Shown: positions 1 through 5,962, numbered from the stretch's first letter. The stretch: 6,089 nt of DNA from CAZCBJ01 sp964496705 (GCA_964496705.1 CAZCBJ010000230.1:1-6089), one strand, 5' to 3'. Notes: generated from the letters alone by a model not told the origin. Made by a program: numbers and translations.

Positions 1-912
1 GCTGGGCGGGATGGGAGTGAGGGTCACCGTTTTGGTGATGCTGGGGGTCGGGGTGGGAATGGTGGCGGTGGGAGTGGGCGGCGGCATGGCGATCTGGGTG
101 GTGAAAGCCGTTCCCACAGCGCTGAGCGCGAAGGCGGCAACCACGCTGAGCAGCAAAATGGTGGTGCCGAGAGAATAGCCAAATACGCCGCTGGGTTGGA
201 GGCCCATCAGAACGAGGGTGATCAAACTGACCAGGGTGGCGGCGGCCAGGTGTACGGCAAAAACCAGCAGACCATCCGGCCAGAGGCCCGGGCTGCCGGT
301 GACCAGGCCAAAGCCGGCCACGCCCAGCGGAAGGTATAGCCCGTAAGCCAGCGCTACGCTGGGCACCAGCGGTTTGGAGACCGTTGAACGCACGGACAGG
401 ATGGCAGCCAGAGCCGCGCCCAGAAAGACAAGGATGAAATCTGGGATGGAAAAATGGCTGTGAACCATGGCTTGACTGGCGCGAACATCAGCGAAGCGTG
501 GGGCAATCCAGGTGGAGAGCCACCCGGCTGCCGCGCCGCATAGAAAAACCATCAACCCACCAATGCTGAAAGCCGCCAGCGAGCGAAAGAAGTACCGCGC
601 TGAGCCAACCATGACCGCCAACGACAATCCCACCGCCGGCGCCAGAAAGGGGGCAACCAGCGCAGCCAGAACATACAGTGCGGTTGAATCAACCAGGATG
701 GCGGCACCCAAAATTACACCGGAAATTAAGGAGAACAGAAAAAAATCAAATGTTGGCGACATGCGGCGCGCCAATTCCTGCAGGAATCTGGCCCGATCGC
801 CCGGCTCGCTCGGCAAAATAAGACGCTGCTTGCGTCGGCGGCGGGCGGGCGGCAGGTCGCGATCTACTTCGATGGGTTCGCTGGTGGGCAAATTCATTCG
901 TTCTCTATTCAT
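1..912 (-). CDS. DUF389-like multi-spanning membrane protein, C-terminus cut by window edge
   Basis: An open frame runs from an ATG at 912-910 down to base 1 with no stop, 304 codons, so the 3' end lies outside the window. The N-terminus (about residues 1-50) is polar and basic, with an Arg-rich stretch at 24-30, and is probably cytoplasmic. About seven hydrophobic segments follow, near residues 56-74, 78-104, 111-133, 157-174, 182-204, 212-236 and 249-270. The segment DSTALYVLAALVAPFLAPAV around 75-94 resembles the 'GAMLIAPLMGPI' signature of the DUF389 family, whose function is poorly known. The last visible residues (273-304) are Pro/Thr-rich, like an exported linker, so an extracytoplasmic domain may follow. 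The start is uncertain: a TATAAT box at 920-915 would favour the second ATG (897-895, Met6), which has a weak AGAGAA upstream. The gene is divergent from the lipoprotein gene at 980. The family call is from recognition of the motif and topology; the membrane nature is clear. Confidence 0.68.
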   Translation of the reverse strand, partial: MNRERMNLPTSEPIEVDRDLPPARRRRKQRLILPSEPGDRARFLQELARRMSPTFDFFLFSLISGVILGAAILVDSTALYVLAALVAPFLAPAVGLSLAVMVGSARYFFRSLAAFSIGGLMVFLCGAAAGWLSTWIAPRFADVRASQAMVHSHFSIPDFILVFLGAALAAILSVRSTVSKPLVPSVALAYGLYLPLGVAGFGLVTGSPGLWPDGLLVFAVHLAAATLVSLITLVLMGLQPSGVFGYSLGTTILLLSVVAAFALSAVGTAFTTQIAMPPPTPTATIPTPTPSITKTVTLTPIPPS

Positions 913-914
913 AA

Positions 915-920
915 ATTATA
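915..920 (-). promoter_or_regulatory. Probable -10 box for the DUF389-like gene
   Basis: On the minus strand, bases 920-915 read TATAAT, a perfect -10 hexamer. No convincing -35 box is seen 16-18 bp further upstream. Initiation about 7 nt downstream would fall near 908, after the first ATG (912), and would make the ATG at 897 the functional start. It lies in the 67-bp divergent gap shared with the gene at 980. Confidence 0.4.
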
Positions 921-942
921 CATAGTTTGAAAATAAGCCCGA

Positions 943-972
943 TTGGCTGGAATGATGGACTTCGGATAAAAT
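943..972 (+). promoter_or_regulatory. Probable promoter of the lipoprotein gene
   Basis: A TTGGCT (943-948, four of six matches to the -35 consensus) and a TAAAAT (967-972, five of six matches to the -10 consensus) are separated by 18 bp. The -10 box ends 7 nt before the ATG at 980, so transcription would begin at or next to the start codon. The AAGG at 973-976 is only 3 nt from the ATG, too close for a usual Shine-Dalgarno. Confidence 0.45.
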
Positions 973-979
973 AAGGCTC

Positions 980-2028
980 ATGTTTAGAAAATTCATGTTG
1001 GCTTTGATGATCATTCTTTTTGGGTTGACCGCCTGCCAGACCGCTGACACGCAGACGCCAACCCAGCCAGTCGTTGCGCCAGCCACCCAGACCGTGACCG
1101 CCGCGCTGCAGCCGGACCCTACCATCACACCCACGCCGAGCCCAGATACGGCTTTACTGTTTGTGCCTGAGGGACTCACCCCGGCGTTGGGCGGTCTGCA
1201 GGCTGAGGTGGAGAAACTGGCAGCTCAATCTGGTCTGAGGTTGGAAATAGCAGGCCAGATGGACGCAAACCAGGACCTTTCTCATGCCCGGGTGGTGGTG
1301 TTGCTGGCCCGACCGGATAATTTTGAACAATTCCTGCTCAACTTTGCGCAGGCACAGTTCCTGCTGGTCAGCCCGGTGGATGTCCAACCGCAAGCCAATC
1401 TGACTGTGCTGCGCTGGCACCCGGAGTGGGAGGTTTTCCTGGCGGGATATGCGGCGATGATCACGGTCGCAGATTGGCGGGTGGGTGCGCTGCTGCCGGC
1501 AGACGGTCCGCTGGGGGCTCGGTTGGTCGAAGCCTATGTGAACGGCAGCCGCTATTTTTGCGGTCAATGCCGCTCGGCGCTGTCGCCCATTGTCGAGTTC
1601 CCAGTGGTTTCGAGCCTGCAGGGGTTATTGGAGCCGCACTGGCTTTGACCGGGGATTGGCAGGCGCAGGCAGAAGTACTCCGTCAGAGCTTTTTATACGG
1701 TTTCTATGTTGCGCCGGAAGCGGCCAGCCAGGATTTGTTAGCCAATCTGGCGCTGAACAAACTGATTCTTTTTGGTGGCGAAACCCCGACCGACGCTGAG
1801 GTGCGCGCGCGCTGGGCGGCCACCATCCACTCAGATTTGTCTTCGGGAATGCAAAGTGCGTGGAACGCGGCGATGAGTGGGGGAGGCGGGCAGGTGGTGG
1901 ATGCGCCGTTGCAAATCGTGGATGTCAACCCGACCTTCCTGGGCTCGGGACGAATGCAGCGGTTGATGTTCCTGGCAGAGCAATTGCAGCGCGGATTGGT
2001 GTATGCCTACACCATTCCCGCTCAGTAA
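980..2028 (+). CDS. BMP/Med-like periplasmic-binding lipoprotein, interrupted by a -1 frameshift
   Basis: The first frame (980-1648) begins with a lipoprotein signal peptide: basic residues at 3-4, a hydrophobic core, and a lipobox LTAC with Cys19 as the lipidation site. A Pro/Thr-rich linker follows to about residue 56. The folded part contains FLAGYAAMITVADWRVGALL (about 153-172), which resembles the hinge region of Bmp/Med/PnrA-type substrate-binding proteins (type-1 periplasmic-binding fold, often purine-nucleoside transport). Protein-like sequence stops making sense after SSLQ (Gln214) and continues in the -1 frame as GVIGAALALTGDW through to the TAA at 2026-2028. One extra G in the GGGG at 1621-1624 restores a single 349-residue protein. 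The break may be a sequencing error in the homopolymer, a real mutation, or, less likely, programmed -1 slippage of Gly-tRNA on GGG. No permease or ATPase gene is adjacent, so it could be an orphan sensor or surface lipoprotein. A CxxC (Cys194, Cys197) is unusual for this fold. Confidence 0.7.
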
Positions 2029-2031
2029 AGA

Positions 2032-2664
2032 TTAATTTTCCTCCGCAGGGCCCATAAATTCCTGCACGTTTTCACTGCCAATCGGAGTGATGCCTTCACG
2101 CTTGATCACCTTGATAAAAGTCATCAATAGTATCTTGATATCCAGCCACAGCGACCAGTGGTCCACATACCAGACATCCAGCCTGAACTTCTCGTCCCAA
2201 TCCAGCGCGTTGCGCCCGTTGATCTGCGCCCAGCCGGTGATCCCGGGCAGTGTGTCGTGGCGGCGCATTTGCTCGCGCGAGTATCTTCCCAGATATTGGA
2301 CCAGCAGCGGGCGCGGCCCCACCAGGCTCATCTCACCGCGCAGCACGTTGAATAATTCGGGCAGTTCATCCAAACTGCTGGAGCGCAGGAATTTGCCCAG
2401 ACGGGTGGTGCGCTGGTTATCCGGCAGCATGTTGCCCTCTGCATCGCGAGCGTTGCGCATGGTGCGAAATTTGTACACGGTGATGATTTGCCCGCGATAA
2501 CCAGGGCGTCTCTGTCGAAAGAGCAGCGGCGAACCCTGGCTGAGCCATAATGCCAGGCTGATTGCCGCCAGGATGGGAGAAAGGAGGATGAGGCCTGGAA
2601 TGGTGATCAACAGATCGAGGAGGCGTTTCTCAAGCGGAATTTTGATCGTTTCTCCTGACGGCAT
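2032..2664 (-). CDS. Undecaprenyl-phosphate sugar-1-phosphate transferase (bacterial sugar transferase, PglC/WcaJ type)
   Basis: This 210-residue protein matches the bacterial sugar transferase family (Pfam PF02397), which moves a sugar-1-phosphate from a UDP-sugar onto undecaprenyl phosphate, the first membrane step of glycan assembly (capsule, exopolysaccharide or protein glycosylation). One hydrophobic N-terminal segment (about 14-42) contains Ser29-Pro30, as in the re-entrant helix of the monotopic PglC class. Family motifs follow in order: LLFRQRRPG (47-55), KFRTM (65-69), LDELPELFNVLRGEMSLVGP (98-117) with the catalytic Asp99-Glu100 pair, and PGITGWAQINGRN (140-152). The size is that of the minimal catalytic domain, without the four-helix N-terminal region of full-length WcaJ. 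The sugar specificity cannot be read. No other glycan genes are visible. The start at 2664 lacks a Shine-Dalgarno but has a TAGAAT box 6 nt upstream. The gene ends 3 bp from the convergent lipoprotein gene. Confidence 0.92.
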   Translation of the reverse strand: MPSGETIKIPLEKRLLDLLITIPGLILLSPILAAISLALWLSQGSPLLFRQRRPGYRGQIITVYKFRTMRNARDAEGNMLPDNQRTTRLGKFLRSSSLDELPELFNVLRGEMSLVGPRPLLVQYLGRYSREQMRRHDTLPGITGWAQINGRNALDWDEKFRLDVWYVDHWSLWLDIKILLMTFIKVIKREGITPIGSENVQEFMGPAEEN

Positions 2665-2670
2665 GCTTTG

Positions 2671-2676
2671 ATTCTA
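2671..2676 (-). promoter_or_regulatory. Possible -10 box of the sugar transferase gene
   Basis: On the minus strand 2676-2671 reads TAGAAT (five of six to consensus) and ends 6 nt before the ATG at 2664. No good -35 box is seen at the right spacing. If used, it would give a leaderless or nearly leaderless mRNA, consistent with the absence of a Shine-Dalgarno sequence upstream of this start. Confidence 0.3.
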
Positions 2677-2708
2677 ACCCATTACAGCCCATCCTGCGGC
2701 GATAGTGG

Positions 2709-2746
2709 TAAAATTTGTGCCGTCCATTCAAAATATTGAGGAAGGG
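2709..2746 (+). promoter_or_regulatory. -10-like box and strong ribosome binding site of trpS
   Basis: TAAAAT at 2709-2714 resembles a -10 hexamer; no clear -35 box was found. Further down, AGGAAGG at 2739-2745 is a good Shine-Dalgarno, 6 nt before the ATG at 2752. It fixes the trpS start and contrasts with the missing or poor ribosome binding sites of several neighbouring genes. Confidence 0.5.
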
Positions 2747-2751
2747 TTTTC

Positions 2752-3738
2752 ATGGCAAAAAAAGGCCGCGTTTTTTCGGGAGCGCGCCCAACCGGGCGAC
2801 AGCATCTGGGGAATTACCTGGGGGCGATTAAGAATTATGTCGCCTTGCAAGACGAGTTCGATTGCGTTTACTGCATCGTAGACCTTCACGCGCTCACCAC
2901 CATGGAGTCGACGCTGGAAATCCGACCCAATACCTTTGACATGGCGTTGGATTGGCTGGCAGCCGGTATTCGTCCCCAGGAAACCATCATGTTTGTGCAA
3001 TCACATGTGCCCCAGGTTACCGAATTGCATACGATCCTTTCCATGGTCACGCCGTTGGGAAAATTGACCGACCTGCCCACCTTCAAAGAGAAAGTGCGCT
3101 TGCAACCGCAAAACGTAAATTACGGGCTGGTGGGGTATCCTGTGCTGATGACGGCAGACATTGTGTTGTATAAAACGGATTTTGTGCCGGTGGGGATTGA
3201 CCAGGCTCCTCACCTGGAATTTGCACGAGAGACGGTGCGCTCATTCAATTATCGTTACAATACCAACGTGCTGATCGAGCCGCAGATGAAAGCCACCGAG
3301 ACGCCCAAGGTGATCGGGATTGATGGGCAGCAGAAGATGAGCAAGAGTCTGGACAACCACATCGAGCTGGCCTCCAGCCCTGAGGAAACGCAGAAACGGG
3401 TGATGACGATGGTCACCGACCCGCAGCGCGCCCGGCGTACGGACCCAGGCAACCCGGATGTGTGCAATGTGTTCAGCTTTCACAAAGTCTTCTCGCTCGC
3501 GGACGAGGTGGCGATGATTAACACTGAATGCCGCCGGGCGGGGATTGGCTGTGTGGATTGCAAGAAACGCATGGCCGCCAACCTGAATGCCCATCTGCAG
3601 CCTTTCCGCGAGCGCAGAGAGGACATCGGGCGAAATCCTGACGACGTTTGGGATGTGCTGAGGGACGGCGCCAGCCGGGCGCGGGTCATCGCCGAGCAGA
3701 CCATGGTGGAAGTGCGCGACGCGATCGGACTGCCCTGA
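2752..3738 (+). CDS. trpS: Tryptophanyl-tRNA synthetase with an iron-sulfur-type cysteine motif
   Basis: A class I aminoacyl-tRNA synthetase of 328 residues, the usual bacterial length, which charges tRNA-Trp with tryptophan in the cytoplasm. The N-terminal GARPTGRQHLGNYLGA (10-25) carries the HIGH-type signature as HLGN (18-21). GYPVLMTADIVLY, VPVGIDQAPHLEFAR and the KMSKS loop (195-199, in QQKMSKSLDN) are all intact. In the C-terminal part Cys238, Cys260, Cys267 and Cys270 form C-x21-C-x6-C-x2-C, very close to the C-x22-C-x6-C-x2-C that binds a [4Fe-4S] cluster near the anticodon-binding region of Thermotoga maritima TrpRS. Cluster binding here is inference from that similarity. The start is set by AGGAAGG 6 nt upstream. 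The gene ends 3 nt before dtd, so the two are likely one transcript. Confidence 0.97.
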   Translation: MAKKGRVFSGARPTGRQHLGNYLGAIKNYVALQDEFDCVYCIVDLHALTTMESTLEIRPNTFDMALDWLAAGIRPQETIMFVQSHVPQVTELHTILSMVTPLGKLTDLPTFKEKVRLQPQNVNYGLVGYPVLMTADIVLYKTDFVPVGIDQAPHLEFARETVRSFNYRYNTNVLIEPQMKATETPKVIGIDGQQKMSKSLDNHIELASSPEETQKRVMTMVTDPQRARRTDPGNPDVCNVFSFHKVFSLADEVAMINTECRRAGIGCVDCKKRMAANLNAHLQPFRERREDIGRNPDDVWDVLRDGASRARVIAEQTMVEVRDAIGLP

Positions 3739-3741
3739 GCC

Positions 3742-4179
3742 ATGCGCGCGGTCATCCAGCGGGTTCAACAGGGAAGTGTGACCATCGACGGCCGGGTGGT
3801 GGCGCAGATCGGCCGCGGCCTGGTCATCCTGCTGGGCATCGCCCCGGGTGACGACGGCGATAAAGCTGCGGCGTTGGCGCGCAAGGTTGCGCTGCTGCGC
3901 ATCTTTGAAGATGAGCAAGGGAAGATGAACCTGTCGGTCAAGGATGTTGAAGGGGAAGCGATAGTGGTGTCGCAATTCACCCTGTACGCTGACACAAGAA
4001 AAGGAAATCGTCCCTCTTTCACCGATGCCGCGCTGCCCGACCAGGCCAGTCCGCTGGTGGAGCGCTTTGTCGAGGTTCTGCGCCAGCAGGGCTTGCCGGT
4101 GCAGACTGGCGAATTTGGCGCAAAGATGCTGGTGCAAATTGCCAATGACGGCCCGGTGACCATACAGATTGAGATGTAG
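3742..4179 (+). CDS. dtd: D-aminoacyl-tRNA deacylase
   Basis: At 145 residues this matches the full length of bacterial Dtd, a cytoplasmic homodimer that hydrolyses D-aminoacyl-tRNAs (for example D-Tyr-tRNA) and so protects translation from D-amino acids. Visible family signatures are the N-terminal MRAVIQRV, LRIFEDEQGKMNLSV (52-66), SQFTLYADTRKGNRPSF (77-93) and NDGPVT (135-140). The last contains Gly137-Pro138, the cross-subunit Gly-cisPro motif that enforces chiral selection. The ATG lies 3 nt after the trpS stop and has no strong Shine-Dalgarno of its own, so translation is probably coupled to trpS. The stop is followed within about 8 bp by an inverted-repeat element. No abnormal residues were seen. 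Confidence 0.96.
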   Translation: MRAVIQRVQQGSVTIDGRVVAQIGRGLVILLGIAPGDDGDKAAALARKVALLRIFEDEQGKMNLSVKDVEGEAIVVSQFTLYADTRKGNRPSFTDAALPDQASPLVERFVEVLRQQGLPVQTGEFGAKMLVQIANDGPVTIQIEM

Positions 4180-4187
4180 CCCCACTC

Positions 4188-4213
4188 AGTACTGTGTAAA
4201 CAAAGTTCTGCCA
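4188..4213 (+). repeat. Left terminal inverted repeat of the foldback element
   Basis: It starts AGTACTGTGTAAACAAAGTT and pairs with 4341-4366 on the opposite strand at 21 of 26 positions. The first six bases are a ScaI-type palindrome centred on TA. Confidence 0.65.
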
Positions 4214-4340
4214 AAAAAAGCCCGCAGTCCCTTCCGTCGCTGCGCTCCTTCAGGGATTCACGGGGTTGATTCCCTGAGCGGATTTGACCAGAAATTCTCT
4301 TGCGCAGCCCCCCGAAGCGAAGGGTCTGTTCGAGTTTGGA

Positions 4341-4366
4341 TAGCAAAACTTTGTTGATAGAGTACT
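4341..4366 (-). repeat. Right terminal inverted repeat of the foldback element
   Basis: Read on the minus strand it starts AGTACTCTATCAACAAAGTT and mirrors the left end. The terminal T at 4366 is also the last base (A on the coding strand) of the stop codon of the PyrD-like gene. Confidence 0.65.
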
Positions 4367-5133
4367 CAGCACCAGAGGGCAGTGTCCACCTGGACGGCGG
4401 CAGCACCTGCCTGCAGAAGGATATCCCCGCATTCTTCCGTGAACACTCCGCACCCTGCGATGATGGGGAATGAGAGTGATTTCAGGTCGCGCACCGCCTG
4501 CAAGGTGAGGGGGAATAGCGACGGGCTGTACAGCCTGCCGCTGACCAGTCTGCCATCCGGCGTGGGGAGCCTGCCGCGCGGAGCGCCCAGACTGATGGCG
4601 CTGATGCCCATTCGCGGAAGCGCAAAAACCCAGGGCGCCCAGGCCAGGTTGAGCGGCAAATTGACCACCAAAGGCAACTCGCCCAACGCGGCCTGGATCA
4701 GGGCTGCGGCCTGTTCGGGATTCGTCTGGCCAGGGATGCCCAACTCCAGCGCAGCCACCCCTTCGATGCTTTCCAATGCCCTGACCATGCGGCTGATCTC
4801 ATCCGGGATGCCGATCAGGTGCACCCAGATGGGCAGCTCTGAGCGCGCCCAGCGCTGTGTATTTTCCTTGATCACCTTGCGAAAGCCGGGATTGGGCAGA
4901 CCACTGTGCAGCAGGCAGCCGCCCGGGTAGAGCAGCGCCTGACGATTCTCGGCCGGGGTGCGCGGCGCCAGGCTGAGCGGGTTGGTGATGAATGCCCCGG
5001 CTTTTCGCCCCCAGCGCCATTCCTGCGGCGGGGCAAAACCGAGCATCCCGCTGGCGTTCAACCAGGATGAGGTCAGTGCCAGGTCCTGGCGCTGTGCGGG
5101 GGAGGAGGGGAGGGAAAAGTCGGCGTCCATCAT
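4366..5133 (-). CDS. PyrD-like (dihydroorotate dehydrogenase family) protein lacking the catalytic residues
   Basis: This 255-residue protein aligns by eye along its whole length with class 1 dihydroorotate dehydrogenases, which oxidise dihydroorotate to orotate with FMN in pyrimidine synthesis. Preserved landmarks are LNASGMLGF (25-33), GAFITNPLSLAPR (46-58), GLPNPGF (78-84), VAALELG (126-132) and the phosphate-loop region FPIIAGCGVFTEECGDILLQ (222-241) ahead of AGAAAVQV. The key residues are changed: the FMN-contacting Lys of the 'IKATT' strand is Asn51, the 'NISCPN' loop with the catalytic Cys reads GIPGQT (132-137), and the Lys of 'VKLSP' is Asn158. The C-terminus stops right after the GTAN/F-equivalent (DTALWC), dropping the usual last helix. 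The frame is open, so it is probably functional but not as an ordinary PyrD. It overlaps the upstream PyrK-like gene by 4 bp (ATGA). Met2 at 5130 is an alternative start. A structurally related flavoprotein or regulatory paralogue is possible. Confidence 0.72.
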   Translation of the reverse strand: MMDADFSLPSSPAQRQDLALTSSWLNASGMLGFAPPQEWRWGRKAGAFITNPLSLAPRTPAENRQALLYPGGCLLHSGLPNPGFRKVIKENTQRWARSELPIWVHLIGIPDEISRMVRALESIEGVAALELGIPGQTNPEQAAALIQAALGELPLVVNLPLNLAWAPWVFALPRMGISAISLGAPRGRLPTPDGRLVSGRLYSPSLFPLTLQAVRDLKSLSFPIIAGCGVFTEECGDILLQAGAAAVQVDTALWC

Positions 5134-5819
5134 CTGGGGAGCAAATCGTTCAGTGGAAAAACCGGGCCATCTTCGCAGGCCAGTTTCCAGCCGTGAATGG
5201 TGGTCACCGCGCAGATGCCGCAGCGGGCGGTTGCTCCGCAGGGCATACTGGTGTGCACCAGCGCCTGGGCTTTACAGGCGCAGTGCCGCCCGGACGGCAG
5301 ACCGAGGGCGGCGCCCAACCCCGCGACCTGCTGTGCCTCCAGGTCTGCAGCGATGAAATCGGCCCAGTTCAGCGCTTCGGGCAATTGTTCAACCGGCAGG
5401 ACTTCCACCGCGGGGCTTAAGCCGGCTGGAATTAGGTTGGTGAACAGGACCACTTCACAGTCGCGCGAGAGCGCCTGGAGCAATAATCCCATCAGGCGAT
5501 AGGGGTGATCCGCCAGCGCGGCCAGAGCTACCTTGCTCGCGTCTCGCGGAAGGGTGAAGCCGTGCCCCAGCGGTCCGCGCAGGCTCAACTTCGTGCCGAC
5601 TTGCCAGGCGGGCGCGATGCCCGGAACGGTGAGCAGGGTGTCATTTTGCAGCCCGGCCATGAACAGGATGGTGGGTATTGTCGGGTGGGTTTCTCGTTCA
5701 CAAGCCAGGATATATTGACCCGGTTCGAGGCGCACAGCGGGCTGGACGCTGATTCTGGCGCCCGCCTGGCCGTTTTCCGCCAACCATAGCTGAGTGATCT
5801 CGCCGAGGAAATTGGGCAT
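5130..5819 (-). CDS. PyrK-like electron-transfer subunit with [2Fe-2S] cysteines but degenerate FAD and NAD motifs
   Basis: A 229-residue protein of the PyrK family (ferredoxin-reductase superfamily). PyrK partners with PyrD and passes electrons to NAD through FAD and a [2Fe-2S] cluster. Visible here are the N-terminal beta-barrel with LEPGQYILA (31-39), RGPLGHGFTL (81-90), and a C-terminal cluster motif with Cys194, Cys200, Cys203 and Cys215, followed by EDGPVF, as in PyrK. The Cys spacing is x5-x2-x11, where the usual PyrK start is CX4CX2C. Two defining features are missing: the FAD-binding RxY[ST] is replaced by IPTILF (48-53), and the glycine-rich NAD-binding loop (GGGxGxAP type) reads LAALADHPYRLM (99-110). 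The stop overlaps the ATG of the PyrD-like gene (5133-5130), implying translational coupling and a shared complex. The ATG at 5819 has no clear Shine-Dalgarno. The gene is divergent from selD. Confidence 0.75.
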   Translation of the reverse strand: MPNFLGEITQLWLAENGQAGARISVQPAVRLEPGQYILACERETHPTIPTILFMAGLQNDTLLTVPGIAPAWQVGTKLSLRGPLGHGFTLPRDASKVALAALADHPYRLMGLLLQALSRDCEVVLFTNLIPAGLSPAVEVLPVEQLPEALNWADFIAADLEAQQVAGLGAALGLPSGRHCACKAQALVHTSMPCGATARCGICAVTTIHGWKLACEDGPVFPLNDLLPR

Positions 5820-5962
5820 GCTAAAAAAATAACGTTCGAAATCAGGAATTGAGGTAGATGAATTGAGTGGTTATGGAAATCTTACCATGTTTACTGGTCC
5901 AGGAGCTATCCCCATTTTTGAGATGAGTGCAAAGAAGACAATATTGTCATATAATTTCAAGC
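5820..5962. other. AT-richer divergent intergenic region between the PyrK-like gene and selD
   Basis: This 143-bp stretch holds no gene I can support and is clearly richer in A and T than its flanks. It must carry the promoters of both flanking genes. An 8-bp direct repeat GAATTGAG occurs at 5846-5853 and 5860-5867, a 14-bp period that could be a protein-binding site, though this may be chance. For the PyrK-like gene only a weak TTATTT (5832-5827, minus strand) is seen 7 nt before the ATG. Confidence 0.4.
5950..5955 (+). promoter_or_regulatory. Probable -10 box of selD
   Basis: A perfect TATAAT ends 7 nt before the ATG at 5963, so transcription would start at the initiation codon and the mRNA would be leaderless. 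No good -35 hexamer is seen at 16-18 bp, and there is no Shine-Dalgarno before the ATG. Confidence 0.45.

Larger units (their letters stand above)
4188..4366. mobile_element. MITE-like foldback element with 26-bp terminal inverted repeats
   Basis: The gap between the convergent dtd and PyrD-like genes is filled by one palindromic unit. Its ends (4188-4213 and the complement of 4366-4341) match at 21 of 26 positions, sharing AGTACT, ACAAAGTT and TGC blocks. Internal inverted pairs continue inward: 4225-4234 with 4319-4328 (9 of 10), GCTGCGC at 4239-4245 with 4302-4308, and a central hairpin 4249-4260 with 4267-4278. Both ends contain a TA (4190-4191 and 4363-4364), which fits insertion into TA with duplication, as IS630/Tc1-type transposases do; that family link is inference. 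It has no credible coding capacity. Placed between two convergent genes, the folded RNA could serve as a bidirectional terminator. The stop of the PyrD-like gene (4368-4366) lies just outside the right-hand TA, so the element does not supply it. Confidence 0.65.

Noticed and set aside
4..80. G-rich stretch with several GGG tracts able to form a G-quadruplex
   Set aside because: It is explained by Pro/Thr codons (CCC, ACC) of the minus-strand linker region.
512..925. Plus-strand open frame of 137 codons opposite the DUF389-like gene
   Set aside because: The minus strand gives a coherent multi-helix membrane protein here; the plus-strand product is Arg/Ser-rich shadow sequence.
2045..2065. GCAGG/CCTGC hairpin as a terminator between the convergent lipoprotein and sugar transferase genes
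   Set aside because: The stem is only 5 bp with an 11-nt loop, lies inside the sugar transferase coding end, and has no T-run at the right place.
3241..4185. Long minus-strand open frame (314 codons) opposite trpS and dtd
   Set aside because: It lies wholly antisense to two well-recognised genes, spans their junction, and its translation is His/Arg/Gln-rich with no domain-like pattern.
4169..4357. Plus-strand 62-codon open frame across the foldback element
   Set aside because: It starts inside the end of dtd and consists almost entirely of the palindromic element; no protein-like pattern.
4366..4368. Idea that the foldback element truncated the PyrD-like gene by providing its stop codon
   Set aside because: The stop lies outside the right-hand TA; removing the element precisely at TA leaves the TGA in place. 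An older deletion of the C-terminal helix is still possible.
5098..5114. Second G-rich run near the start of the PyrD-like gene
   Set aside because: Only three tracts of three or more Gs, and it encodes the N-terminal SLPSSP on the minus strand.
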